This document shows positions 36,615-44,181 of a DNA stretch of 64,000 nt, piece by piece. The translations under genes and the position numbers were made by a program. Location: positions 62,001 through 126,000 of the forward strand of contig NZ_POQQ01000041.1 in the NCBI RefSeq assembly GCF_002964575.1. The letters run 5' to 3'. The notes beneath the pieces were generated by a model. That model did not search any database. It was not told the DNA's origin and worked only from the letters and a program-made list of their open reading frames with translations. Numbering within the stretch: position 1 is the first letter of the stretch; every line of letters begins with the position of its first letter. This DNA comes from Streptococcus suis. Lineage in GTDB: Bacteria > Bacillota > Bacilli > Lactobacillales > Streptococcaceae.

Positions 36615-38281
36615 TGTACCAAGCTTTATATCGGAAATACCGCAGCCAGACCTTTGGGGAGATGGTGGGGCAGGAGGTGGTGGCGACCACGCTCAAGCAG
36701 GCCATTGAGCAGGGGAAAATTAGCCATGCCTATCTTTTTTCTGGGCCTCGTGGTACGGGTAAGACTTCGACAGCCAAGATTTTTGCCAAGGCCATGAACT
36801 GTCCCAATCAGGTGGGTGGCGAGCCTTGTAATGACTGCTACATCTGTCAGGCCATTACCGAGGGCAGTCTGGAAGATGTGATTGAGATTGACGCGGCATC
36901 CAATAATGGTGTCGATGAAATCCGTGATATTCGGGACAAATCGACCTATGCGCCTAGCCTTGCGACCTACAAGGTTTATATCATTGACGAGGTTCACATG
37001 CTATCGACAGGGGCTTTTAATGCCCTCTTGAAAACCTTGGAAGAGCCGACGGAGAATGTGGTCTTTATTCTTGCGACTACAGAGTTGCATAAGATTCCTG
37101 CTACTATCTTATCCAGGGTGCAACGTTTTGAATTCAAGTCCATCAAGGTCACGGATATTCAGGCCCATTTGGCTCAAATCTTGACCAAGGAAGGTCTTGG
37201 ATTTGACGACCAAGCTTTGACCATTATTGCCCGTCGGGCAGAAGGGGGAATGCGGGATGCTCTGTCTATTCTCGACCAGGCCCTCAGTCTCAGCCATGAC
37301 CAGACAGTTACCTTGGAAATCGCAGAGGAAATCACGGGTTCCATCAGTCTGCGTGCTCTGGATGACTATATAGCTAGTCTGCGTCAGGCGGATAGTGTGT
37401 CGGCACTGGGTCATCTGCAGACCTTGTTTGACCAAGGCAAGAGCATGAGCCGTTTTGCGACGGACCTCTTGCATTACCTGCGTGACCTCCTTATCGTGCA
37501 GACGGGCGGTGAGAATACCCATCTGACTGCTGGTTTTACGGACAATCTAGCACTGGCTCAGGAGCGGATCTTCACCATGATTGAGTTGGTGACCAAGAGC
37601 CTGGCGGATATCAAGTCTAGCCCTCAACCTAAGATTTACGCTGAAATGATGACCATTCGGTTGGCTGAAAGTGGTTCTGCTTCGGGGGCAATGGCAGAGC
37701 TACCAGCAGATGTGGTCAGCCAAATAAGCAGTTTGCAACAACAAGTAGCAGACCTACAGAAACAATTAAGCCAACTCTCAAATCAACAGAGTGCTGTTAA
37801 GCCAGTTTCACGCAAGCCACAGGCGCCGAAGAAGTACCGATTGGATACCAGCAAGGTTCATGCTATTTTGCAAGAAGCCATGGAAAATCCAGCATTGGCG
37901 CGTGAAAATTTGACTCGCTTGCAAAATGCCTGGGGAGAAATTATCGAGAGTTTATCAGGAGCAGATCGTGCCTTACTTGTTGGCTCCCAGCCAGTCGCTG
38001 CGAATGAAAATCATGCGATTTTGGCCTTTGAATCCCCACTCAATGCTGAACAGACTATGAAACGAGACAATCTCAATACCATGTTTGGTAATATACTCAG
38101 CAAGGCAGCAGGCTTTTCGCCACAGATTTTGGCTATTGCTCAAGAAGATTGGGTCAGCATTCGGGCTGAATTTTCAGCCAAGGCCAAGGGGCAAAAAACA
38201 CAAGAAAGAGAAAAAGAAGAAAGCCCTGTTCCAGAAGAATTTGGCTTTCTAGCAGACACCGTTGAGATAGTAAATGATTGA
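36614..38281 (+). CDS. dnaX: DNA polymerase III subunit gamma/tau
   Basis: Clamp-loader ATPase (555 aa). Walker A is SGPRGTGKTS (about residues 44-53), the zinc module is CPNQVGGEPCNDCYIC, Walker B and the DExx-type motif lie in YIIDEVHML, and the sensor I region is ILATTELHKIPATILSRVQRF. The C-terminal part is a poorly conserved tau-like region with a Gln-rich coiled coil. No obvious slippery frameshift site for a separate gamma was noticed. It overlaps the msrC-like gene by 1 bp. Confidence 0.97.
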   Translation: MYQALYRKYRSQTFGEMVGQEVVATTLKQAIEQGKISHAYLFSGPRGTGKTSTAKIFAKAMNCPNQVGGEPCNDCYICQAITEGSLEDVIEIDAASNNGVDEIRDIRDKSTYAPSLATYKVYIIDEVHMLSTGAFNALLKTLEEPTENVVFILATTELHKIPATILSRVQRFEFKSIKVTDIQAHLAQILTKEGLGFDDQALTIIARRAEGGMRDALSILDQALSLSHDQTVTLEIAEEITGSISLRALDDYIASLRQADSVSALGHLQTLFDQGKSMSRFATDLLHYLRDLLIVQTGGENTHLTAGFTDNLALAQERIFTMIELVTKSLADIKSSPQPKIYAEMMTIRLAESGSASGAMAELPADVVSQISSLQQQVADLQKQLSQLSNQQSAVKPVSRKPQAPKKYRLDTSKVHAILQEAMENPALARENLTRLQNAWGEIIESLSGADRALLVGSQPVAANENHAILAFESPLNAEQTMKRDNLNTMFGNILSKAAGFSPQILAIAQEDWVSIRAEFSAKAKGQKTQEREKEESPVPEEFGFLADTVEIVND

Positions 38282-38369
38282 TAGCAATATCGGTCTTAGG
38301 ACTGATGTGGAATGTGGTTGACTAAGGTATACTATAATCAATCCTAAATATTTTTCATAATCTCCTTAA

Positions 38370-38398
38370 GAAAGCACCGACTGAGTTGGTGTTTTTCT
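38370..38398 (+). terminator. Probable terminator downstream of dnaX
   Basis: GCACCGAC-TGA-GTTGGTG stem followed by TTTTTC. The 90 bp between dnaX and this hairpin hold no recognised gene; a TATAAT at 38333 lacks a properly spaced -35. Confidence 0.65.
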
Positions 38399-38477
38399 TG
38401 TTTAGCTAGTATACATAGAAAGAAGGGATATAAAAAATCAGCCAGTCGACTGATTTAAGACAAGTATTTTCCATAGA

Positions 38478-38507
38478 TTGACAAGCTCACTCACTCTCTG
38501 TTATGAT
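38478..38507 (+). promoter_or_regulatory. Promoter of the Fst-type toxin mRNA
   Basis: TTGACA (38478-38483), an 18-bp spacer and TATGAT (38502-38507). Transcription should begin near 38514, about 40 bases before the toxin ATG. Confidence 0.8.
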
Positions 38508-38552
38508 AGTATCGCCCCCCGAAATGTATGAAGGGAGGTGATTTACTTGGCA

Positions 38553-38645
38553 ATGGAACTTTTTCTCGCATTGTTTCTTGCACCATTGTTGGTTAGTATC
38601 CTAACAATCCTGTTTGAGTACTGGCTAAACAATCGTAACAAGTAG
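38553..38645 (+). CDS. fst: Fst-family type I toxin (30-aa membrane peptide)
   Basis: Small open frame encoding MELFLALFLAPLLVSILTILF and then EYWLNNRNK. This is the Fst/par pattern: a short hydrophobic helix with a proline near the middle and a charged C-terminal tail. GGGAGGTGA (38533-38541) is 11 bases before the ATG; an in-frame TTG at 38547 would be 5 bases away. Direct repeats, a convergent antisense promoter and a shared terminator complete the locus. Fst toxins insert into the inner membrane and disturb chromosome segregation and division when translated. It was recognised by reading the intergenic sequence. Confidence 0.85.
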   Translation: MELFLALFLAPLLVSILTILFEYWLNNRNK

Positions 38646-38660
38646 GCCCTGTGGGGCAAA

Positions 38661-38697
38661 ATAAAACCCCTCAACGTTCGCACCGTTGGGGGTCTTT
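38661..38697. terminator. Shared bidirectional terminator of toxin mRNA and antisense RNA
   Basis: CCCCTCAACG and CGTTGGGGG pair around a 7-base loop. The + strand continues with TCTTTTT and the minus strand with TTTTATTTT, so both convergent transcripts can end here. Confidence 0.85.
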
Positions 38698-38732
38698 TTG
38701 ATTCACTTGACAAAGCGAACCATTCTCGCAGT
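38662..38732 (-). ncRNA. Antisense RNA (RNA II-like antitoxin) of the Fst system
   Basis: A strong promoter lies on the minus strand: TTGACA (38762-38767), a 17-bp spacer and TATACT (38739-38744). The transcript should begin near 38732 and end in the shared terminator near 38662, about 70 nt, close to the size of the classical RNA II. It carries complements of DRa and DRb and the common terminator stem, the three contact sites known in this family. Confidence 0.75.
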
Positions 38733-38900
38733 ACCTAAAGTATAGCATAGCGACGGTTAGCTGTCAATGTATTTATTTGTTCTGATTTCCTTGTCTAAAC
38801 CAGGCATGGTAGGATGGAAAAATTCGTTATAATTTTATGAATACATCTGAAAAGATAGTTTTTTAAGTGAAGATGTTAGATTTTTTGGTATAATTTATCT

Positions 38901-39089
38901 ATGAAACTGTCACAATTTCTTCTTTTGTCTCTTTCGACAATTATCTCTATTTATTTTATGAATACTTCCATTCTTTCTAAGGATTTTTTGCTTGCAGGTA
39001 TTTTTGCCTTTATCGCCTTTCGCAATCTTCACTTTGCCTACAAGGTGACACGCTTTATTCGTTTGATGGAGAAGCAGACCAAGAAGTAA
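38901..39089 (+). CDS. DUF3272-like small membrane protein
   Basis: Protein of 62 aa with two hydrophobic stretches (about residues 4-22 and 28-47) and a basic tail (RFIRLMEKQTKK). It resembles the streptococcal DUF3272 family; the function is unknown. No Shine-Dalgarno is present: TATAAT (38889-38894) ends 6 bases before the ATG, so the mRNA is probably leaderless. Its 3' end overlaps the convergent birA gene by 35 bp. Confidence 0.75.
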   Translation: MKLSQFLLLSLSTIISIYFMNTSILSKDFLLAGIFAFIAFRNLHFAYKVTRFIRLMEKQTKK

Positions 39090-40011
39090 GGCTGATTTCT
39101 CCACTGGAGATGATTTTTGCCTTGCTGTTATCCAGTTGGATGACTAGATTGCCTGTGTCGGTGACTGCGATGGCAGTTCCCTTAAATTCAACCTGATTTT
39201 CTACAAAGCTCACTTGTTGGCCAACAACAAGTGATTTTTCTTTATAAAGGGCAATGAGTTCCTTGTCATCGGTTTCTAAAAATGCTTTCCAAATGGCTAT
39301 AATCAACTGGTTGCGGGTAAAGGGAGGCTGGTCGTCGAAGAGATTACCGGCTGATTGCCGGAGTTCTTTTGGAAAATCATCTATATGGACATTGATACCC
39401 ACTCCAATAATGACATCGGTCACCCGTTGGTTTTCCATGGAAGAAATGGCTTCGGTCAGGATGCCAGCAACTTTCTTCTGCCCCAGGTAAATATCATTGA
39501 CCCACTTGATTTGGATATCTAGGTCAGAGAGGGACTGAATGGCCTTGACCACAGCGGCTGCGGCTAGAATGGTATAGGGCTTAAATTCAAGGAAGGGGAC
39601 ATTGGGTGAAAGGCGGAGAGACATATAGATACCGCCTGATTTGGAGGCATAAAATGGCCGCCCAAATCGTCCCTTGGCTTTATTCTGATAGGGAGCTAGA
39701 TAGAGGGCAGGGCTCGCATGACCTGCTTCAATACCTTGTTTGGCATCTAGCTGGGTCGAATCACTATCGGCATTGAGGTGGACAGGGAGTTGGAGCTCCT
39801 GTGAAATCAAATCTGGCAGCAACAAATCACCCTCGGCCAATTTGTAGCCACGATTGCGGGCTGCTTCAATGGTCAGACCATGTGCTTCTAACTGGCGTAT
39901 GGCTTTCCAAATGGAAGTCCGAGAAATCCCCAATTCCTGCGCCAAGTCTTCTCCGCTGACATAGTCGTCTTTTTCTTTTAATAGTAAATAAATCTTCTGG
40001 TAGGTTTTCAT
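39055..40011 (-). CDS. birA: Bifunctional biotin-[acetyl-CoA-carboxylase] ligase/biotin operon repressor BirA
   Basis: Protein of 318 aa. The N-terminal winged helix-turn-helix is SGEDLAQELGISRTSIWKAIRQLEAHGLTI. The ligase domain has NKAKGRFGRPFYASKSGGIYMSLRL (biotinyl-AMP loop, here GRFGR) and KWVNDIYLGQKKVAGILTE. The C-terminal SH3-like domain follows. It biotinylates acetyl-CoA carboxylase and probably represses biotin uptake. On the minus strand TATAAT lies only 6 bases before the ATG and no ribosome-binding site exists, so it appears leaderless. Confidence 0.95.
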   Translation of the reverse strand: MKTYQKIYLLLKEKDDYVSGEDLAQELGISRTSIWKAIRQLEAHGLTIEAARNRGYKLAEGDLLLPDLISQELQLPVHLNADSDSTQLDAKQGIEAGHASPALYLAPYQNKAKGRFGRPFYASKSGGIYMSLRLSPNVPFLEFKPYTILAAAAVVKAIQSLSDLDIQIKWVNDIYLGQKKVAGILTEAISSMENQRVTDVIIGVGINVHIDDFPKELRQSAGNLFDDQPPFTRNQLIIAIWKAFLETDDKELIALYKEKSLVVGQQVSFVENQVEFKGTAIAVTDTGNLVIQLDNSKAKIISSGEISLTSWSASPSNE

Positions 40012-40075
40012 GTCTTCATTATAGCAAAAAAATGTCCTAAAACATGATATAATAGTTTAAAATAAGGAGGTTTTC

Positions 40076-41110
40076 ATGAAGACACTTGATTACATCGTTA
40101 AACTGACCAACACTCCGTCGCCAACAGGCTTTACGACGGATATGATGAACTACATCAAGACAGAAGTAGAAGGTTTCGGCTATGAGGCTGTCAAAACTGC
40201 CAAGGGAGGCGTTTTGGTGACAGTTCCTGGGGAAAATGACCAGAAACACCGAATGTTGACTGCTCATCTGGACACCTTGGGTGCCATGGTCCGTGCAGTC
40301 AAGCCAGACGGCCGACTCAAAATGGATTTGGTGGGAGGATTTGGCTACCCTTCAATTGAGGGAGAAAATTGCCTTATCCATTGTGCAAAAAATGGCAAGA
40401 CCTTTACAGGTACGATTTTGATGCACCAGACCTCTGTCCATGTCTATCGAGATGCCAGCACAGCCGAGCGGAACCAGACCAACATGGAAATTCGTTTGGA
40501 TGAAAAAGTGACCAGTGCCGATCAGACGCGGGCCTTAGGCATTGAAGTCGGTGATTTTATCTCCTTTGATCCAAGGACTATTGTGACAGAAACAGGCTTT
40601 ATCAAGAGCCGCCACCTTGATGACAAGGTTTCAGCTGCTATCTTGCTCCATCTTTTGAAGGTTTATAAGGAAGAGGGAGTGACCCTGCCTTACACGACCC
40701 ATTTCTATTTTTCCAATAATGAAGAAATTGGCTACGGTGCCAACTCCAGCATTCCTGCTCTGGTGGTTGAGTATCTGGCGGTGGATATGGGGGCAATGGG
40801 AGATGACCAGCAGACAGATGAGTACACGGTTTCTATCTGTGTCAAAGATGGTTCAGGCCCATATCATTACGAACTCCGTCAGCACTTGGTAGCCTTGGCG
40901 GAGAGGGATGGTATTCCATATAAATTAGACATTTATCCATATTATGGTTCGGATGCTTCAGCAGCCATGCGAGCAGGTGCAGATGTCAAGCACGCTCTAC
41001 TTGGTGCGGGTATTGAGTCTAGCCATTCTTATGAACGCACCCATATGGATTCCGTTCAGGCGACTGAGCGAATGGTGGATGCTTATTTGAAATCAACTAT
41101 GGTAGACTAA
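40076..41110 (+). CDS. M42 family metallopeptidase (glutamyl aminopeptidase/endoglucanase-like)
   Basis: Dinuclear metal aminopeptidase (344 aa) of the M42/FrvX family. Metal and catalytic segments are LTAHLDTLGAMV, KSRHLDDKVSAAILLH, SNNEEIGYGANSSI, VDMGAMG and the C-terminal SSHSYERTHMDSV. In lactic bacteria related PepA enzymes remove N-terminal Glu/Asp. TATAAT and AAGGAGG precede the ATG. The HEPN-like/CBS protein gene begins 1 bp after the stop, so both are likely co-transcribed. Confidence 0.93.
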   Translation: MKTLDYIVKLTNTPSPTGFTTDMMNYIKTEVEGFGYEAVKTAKGGVLVTVPGENDQKHRMLTAHLDTLGAMVRAVKPDGRLKMDLVGGFGYPSIEGENCLIHCAKNGKTFTGTILMHQTSVHVYRDASTAERNQTNMEIRLDEKVTSADQTRALGIEVGDFISFDPRTIVTETGFIKSRHLDDKVSAAILLHLLKVYKEEGVTLPYTTHFYFSNNEEIGYGANSSIPALVVEYLAVDMGAMGDDQQTDEYTVSICVKDGSGPYHYELRQHLVALAERDGIPYKLDIYPYYGSDASAAMRAGADVKHALLGAGIESSHSYERTHMDSVQATERMVDAYLKSTMVD

Positions 41111-41111
41111 G

Positions 41112-41849
41112 ATGAATGAAAACCGTTTTTTAGAGCTCTTTAATGACCTGGACAAGGTCTTGCGCAAGGTCTGTCAAGTTGAGGATGGGGAACATGCGGA
41201 CGTTGGTTCTATGTTGGCCAAGGCCAAGGACTTAAGCCCAGTCAATCCTGTCCAAGCCAACTGGGACAATCTCTATGTAGCTCGGCAGTTACGTAATCTT
41301 ATGGTCCATGAAAGACGAACAGGCTTGAAAGAAGTGGCTCAGCCTTCGCAGGAGTTGATTTCAGTTTTGGAAAAGGTTATTGCCCAGTACCAAGCACCTA
41401 AGACCATTGAAACCTATTTGCAAAAGACCCAGAAACTCAAGCCTATTCTGTTTGATAGTCGGGATAAGTTGACCCAGGCCTTGGAAATTGTGGAACGTGA
41501 GCATGTTTCCAAATTTCCTATCTTTTCCGGCACATCCTACCAGGGTTTGGTGTCAGATAAGGGATTGGCAAATTGGTTGGCCAAGGCTAGTAAGGAAACG
41601 GGCTCTATCCGTGAAAAATTAGAAAAAGCCAGTCTGGCTGATGTCTTGGCTTGCGAGGAGGATAGTATTCAAGTGCTTATTTTACCAACAGATACAAGCC
41701 TTTATCAGCTTATCAATCATTTTGAAGGAAGAAAACGGACAACTGTTTTGGTCACTCGTCAAAATAATAAGAAGCTTCATTCTCCTGAAGATATTGTTGG
41801 TATCATTACGGCACAAGATATAGCAGAGATCTATGGAATGGTGGATTGA
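41112..41849 (+). CDS. CBS-domain protein with HEPN-like N-terminal domain
   Basis: Protein of 245 aa that I cannot name. The N-terminal 100 residues are all-helical and contain WDNLYVARQLRNLMVHERR; RNLMVH matches the RNxxxH active-site motif of HEPN ribonucleases. From about residue 110 there is a CBS-type pair: FDSRDKLTQALEIVEREHVSKFPIF and, near the end, SPEDIVGIITAQDIAEIY. CBS pairs often bind adenine nucleotides. The gene is sandwiched between the M42 peptidase and the dCMP deaminase genes, with a 1-bp gap upstream. The HEPN assignment rests on one motif and predicted helicity. Confidence 0.6.
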   Translation: MNENRFLELFNDLDKVLRKVCQVEDGEHADVGSMLAKAKDLSPVNPVQANWDNLYVARQLRNLMVHERRTGLKEVAQPSQELISVLEKVIAQYQAPKTIETYLQKTQKLKPILFDSRDKLTQALEIVEREHVSKFPIFSGTSYQGLVSDKGLANWLAKASKETGSIREKLEKASLADVLACEEDSIQVLILPTDTSLYQLINHFEGRKRTTVLVTRQNNKKLHSPEDIVGIITAQDIAEIYGMVD

Positions 41850-41865
41850 GTGGAAGGGAGAAATC

Positions 41866-42333
41866 ATGTCAACAAATCGTTTAGCCTGGGATGAATATTT
41901 TGCGGCTCAGGCGCTCTTGATTGCCAATCGGGCAACTTGTAAGCGGGCCAAGGTCGGTGCGGTTTTGGTTAAGGATAATAAGGTTATTGCGACGGGCTAT
42001 AATGGTTCTGTTTCAGGAACCGAGCATTGTTTGGATCAGGAATGCCTCATGATTGATGGTCATTGTGCTAGGACCCTGCATGCGGAAGTCAATGCCATTT
42101 TACAAGGAGCGGAAAGGGGAATTCCAAAAGGGTTTACTGCCTATGTGACCCATTTCCCCTGCCTCAATTGTTCCAAGCAATTGCTACAGGTTGGTTGCCA
42201 ACGTGTCGTCTATATCAACGAATACCGAATGGATGACTATGCCCAGTATCTTTACAAGGAAAAGGGCTGTGAGCTGGTTCATTTACAACTGGAAACTGTT
42301 AAAAAGGCGATTGCAGAAGCAGAATTTATTTAG
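41866..42333 (+). CDS. dCMP deaminase family protein (ComEB-like)
   Basis: Zinc deaminase of 155 aa converting dCMP to dUMP, or a ComEB-type relative. Zinc ligands and the catalytic Glu are in LHAEVNAILQ (HAE) and PCLNCSKQLL (PCxxC). An inserted Cys/His segment, GTEHCLDQECLMIDGHC, is typical of the dCMP deaminase subgroup. The start at 41866 (MSTNRLAWDEYF) is chosen because GGGAG lies 8 bp upstream; the open frame would otherwise extend into the preceding gene. Confidence 0.92.
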   Translation: MSTNRLAWDEYFAAQALLIANRATCKRAKVGAVLVKDNKVIATGYNGSVSGTEHCLDQECLMIDGHCARTLHAEVNAILQGAERGIPKGFTAYVTHFPCLNCSKQLLQVGCQRVVYINEYRMDDYAQYLYKEKGCELVHLQLETVKKAIAEAEFI

Positions 42334-42372
42334 TAAGGGAGGTTGTCTTGCATACCTCTCTTTATTTTTTAG
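42334..42372 (+). terminator. Probable terminator after the deaminase gene
   Basis: GGGAGGT and ACCTCTC pair around a 10-base loop, followed by a T-rich stretch (TTTATTTTTT). Confidence 0.6.
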
Positions 42373-42400
42373 AAAAATACTAGGATAGTCACCTAATATA

Positions 42401-42680
42401 TGCTATACTAGAAGCGTTATTAAGTCCCGAAAAGGTAGTTATCAGACTAGTTAATTTTCGTACATATGCTTGGAAGTTATTGCTTTCTCGTTATGTATCT
42501 GGAAATTTTCCTTTGCTCAAGACAGGTGTCTTTCGCAAATAGAGCTTTCCTTTGCTCAAGACAGGTGTCTTTCGCAAATAGAGCTTTCCTTTGCTCAAGA
42601 CAGGTGTCTTTCGCAAATCACTAGTCTTCGACTAGTTCTTTGTAACCTTGATAACAATTTATTTTAAGGGGGACATGTTT
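42401..42680 (+). promoter_or_regulatory. metK leader: SMK box (SAM-III) riboswitch with large insertion
   Basis: An extended -10 box (TGCTATACT, 42401-42409) starts the leader. GTCCCGAAAAGG (42424-42435), CTTTGTAACC (42638-42647) and AAGGGGGAC (42666-42674) match in order the conserved blocks of the SMK box known from metK of Lactobacillales. GTCCC pairs with GGGAC of the Shine-Dalgarno, the hallmark of SAM-dependent occlusion of the ribosome site. About 200 nt, including three 39-bp repeats, separate the first two blocks. A competing pairing, GTTATCA (42438-42444) with TGATAAC (42649-42655), could be the SAM-free form. Confidence 0.85.
42507..42618. repeat. Three 39-bp tandem repeats inside the metK leader
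   Basis: Units start at 42507, 42546 and 42585. The first two are complete and identical, and the third matches over its first 34 bases. Each unit contains GACAGGTGTC, an interrupted palindrome. A hairpin CTAGTC-TTC-GACTAG follows at 42621-42635. No spacer diversity is present. Confidence 0.95.
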
Positions 42681-43871
42681 ATGTCAGAACGTAAGTTGTT
42701 TACGTCTGAATCTGTTTCGGAGGGTCATCCGGACAAGATTGCAGACCAGATTTCAGATGCCATTTTGGATGCTATTTTAGCAGAGGATCCAGATGCGCAC
42801 GTAGCGGCGGAAACGGCTGTTTATACAGGCAGTGTTCATGTGTTTGGAGAGATTTCAACCACTGCCTATGTGGATATTAACCGTGTGGTACGTGATACGA
42901 TTGCGGAGATTGGCTATACAAAAGGTGAGTATGGTTTTTCAGCTGAGTCGGTTGGGGTTCATCCGTCACTTGTAGAGCAATCGCCAGATATTGCCCAAGG
43001 CGTCAATGAAGCTTTGGAAACGCGTCAAGATGCTAGTCAAGATCCATTAGATTTGATTGGTGCAGGTGACCAGGGGCTCATGTTTGGTTTTGCAGTAGAT
43101 GAAACGCCAGAGCTTATGCCATTGCCAATTTCACTTAGTCATAAATTGGTGCGTCGTTTGGCCGAGTTGAGAAAATCTGGTGAAATTGCTTATCTCCGTC
43201 CAGATGCGAAGTCACAGGTAACAGTTGAGTACGATGAAGACAACCAACCTGTTCGTGTGGATACTGTCGTTATTTCGACCCAGCATGATCCAGAAGTTAG
43301 CCAGGAGCAAATTCGTCAGGATGTGATTGAGCGTGTCGTTAAGGAAATCATTCCAGCTCAATACTTGGATGACCAAACCAACTACTTTATCAATCCAACA
43401 GGTCGCTTTGTCATTGGCGGACCACAAGGGGATTCTGGTTTGACAGGTCGTAAGATTATCGTTGATACCTATGGTGGTTATTCTCGTCATGGCGGCGGTG
43501 CCTTCTCTGGTAAGGATGCGACCAAGGTGGACCGTTCTGCATCTTATGCGGCACGTTATATCGCAAAAAATATCGTAGCTGCTGGCTTGGCTAAAAAAGC
43601 TGAAGTTCAATTAGCTTATGCCATCGGGGTTGCCCATCCAGTTTCTGTTCGCATTGATACCTTTGGTACAAGTACAGTAGCAGAAAGCGAACTAGAAGCA
43701 GCTGTTCGTCAGATTTTCGACTTGCGTCCAGCGGGCATAATCCAGATGTTGGATCTCAAGCGTCCGATTTACAAGCAAACGGCAGCCTATGGTCATATGG
43801 GTCGCACAGATATTGACTTGCCATGGGAACGCTTGGATAAGGTAGAGGCGTTGAAGGCTATCCTTGCCTAG
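42681..43871 (+). CDS. metK: S-adenosylmethionine synthetase
   Basis: Makes SAM from methionine and ATP (396 aa). Family signatures are [19 protein letters not shown] at the N-terminus, [12 protein letters not shown], and the P-loop-like [16 protein letters not shown]. The ATG at 42681 is chosen because GGGGG (42668-42672) is 8 bp upstream and the product begins [17 protein letters not shown]; the ATG at 42675 is too close. Expression is expected to fall when SAM binds the SMK leader. Confidence 0.98.
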   Translation: MSERKLFTSESVSEGHPDKIADQISDAILDAILAEDPDAHVAAETAVYTGSVHVFGEISTTAYVDINRVVRDTIAEIGYTKGEYGFSAESVGVHPSLVEQSPDIAQGVNEALETRQDASQDPLDLIGAGDQGLMFGFAVDETPELMPLPISLSHKLVRRLAELRKSGEIAYLRPDAKSQVTVEYDEDNQPVRVDTVVISTQHDPEVSQEQIRQDVIERVVKEIIPAQYLDDQTNYFINPTGRFVIGGPQGDSGLTGRKIIVDTYGGYSRHGGGAFSGKDATKVDRSASYAARYIAKNIVAAGLAKKAEVQLAYAIGVAHPVSVRIDTFGTSTVAESELEAAVRQIFDLRPAGIIQMLDLKRPIYKQTAAYGHMGRTDIDLPWERLDKVEALKAILA

Positions 43872-43904
43872 TGCCAATAAGAACCAATCAGAAACCAATG
43901 AAAA

Positions 43905-43938
43905 TCGTTAGAAATGACCTTCTAGCGATTTTTTTATA
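43905..43938 (+). terminator. Intrinsic terminator of metK
   Basis: AATCGTTAGAA and TTCTAGCGATT form the stem around a 6-base loop, followed by TTTTTT. Confidence 0.88.
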
Positions 43939-43939
43939 C

Positions 43940-44078
43940 GGTTTTGACTAGAATTGGTAGCTGGTTTAGGCTTTCTGATAGGAAACTTGCCTGTTTTAGG
44001 ACGGCTATTCAGCCCTAGTGCCAGTGAATGGAGCTGTAGCAGGAGCATGGATTGGAACGACCGCTATGGTCATCTGAC
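43940..44078 (+). pseudogene. Decayed fragment of a membrane-protein gene
   Basis: Two short pieces in different frames look like transmembrane protein. One reads VAGLGFLIGNLPVLG, and after a frameshift the next reads ALVPVNGAVAGAWIGTTAMVI and then a stop. Together they resemble a permease remnant with at least one frameshift and no start. I cannot name the family. The rest of the metK-murA interval holds only the metK terminator. Confidence 0.35.
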
Positions 44079-44181
44079 TAGCTAGTTATTTGATGTGCTA
44101 AATTACTAGCTTTTTACCCTGCATTGTGATAGAATGAAACGTATGCCTTTTTTGGGCAATAAGAGAAAGAGATTAGTTAGT

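Larger units (their letters stand above)
38545..38730. repeat. Paired direct repeats DRa and DRb of the par/Fst locus
   Basis: ACTTGGCAA (38545-38553) recurs as ACTTGACAA (38705-38713), and TTCTCGCA (38563-38570) recurs exactly at 38723-38730. Both pairs have the same 18-base offset. The first copies cover the toxin start region and the second copies lie in the antisense RNA's 5' part. The antisense RNA is therefore complementary in trans to the toxin mRNA at its initiation region, as in the pAD1 par locus. Confidence 0.8.

Noticed and set aside
37109-37522. 137-codon minus frame inside dnaX
   Set aside because: Antisense shadow of a conserved gene without promoter, ribosome-binding site or recognisable product.
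38306-38398. Small RNA gene between dnaX and the toxin locus
   Set aside because: A TATAAT and a terminator hairpin are present, but TTGACT is only 9 bp from the TATAAT, so no proper promoter exists; the hairpin is better explained as the dnaX terminator.
42470-42667. 65-codon frame over the metK leader, and a possible CRISPR array
   Set aside because: The frame only mirrors the 39-bp tandem repeats. The repeats abut each other with no variable spacers and no cas genes are nearby.
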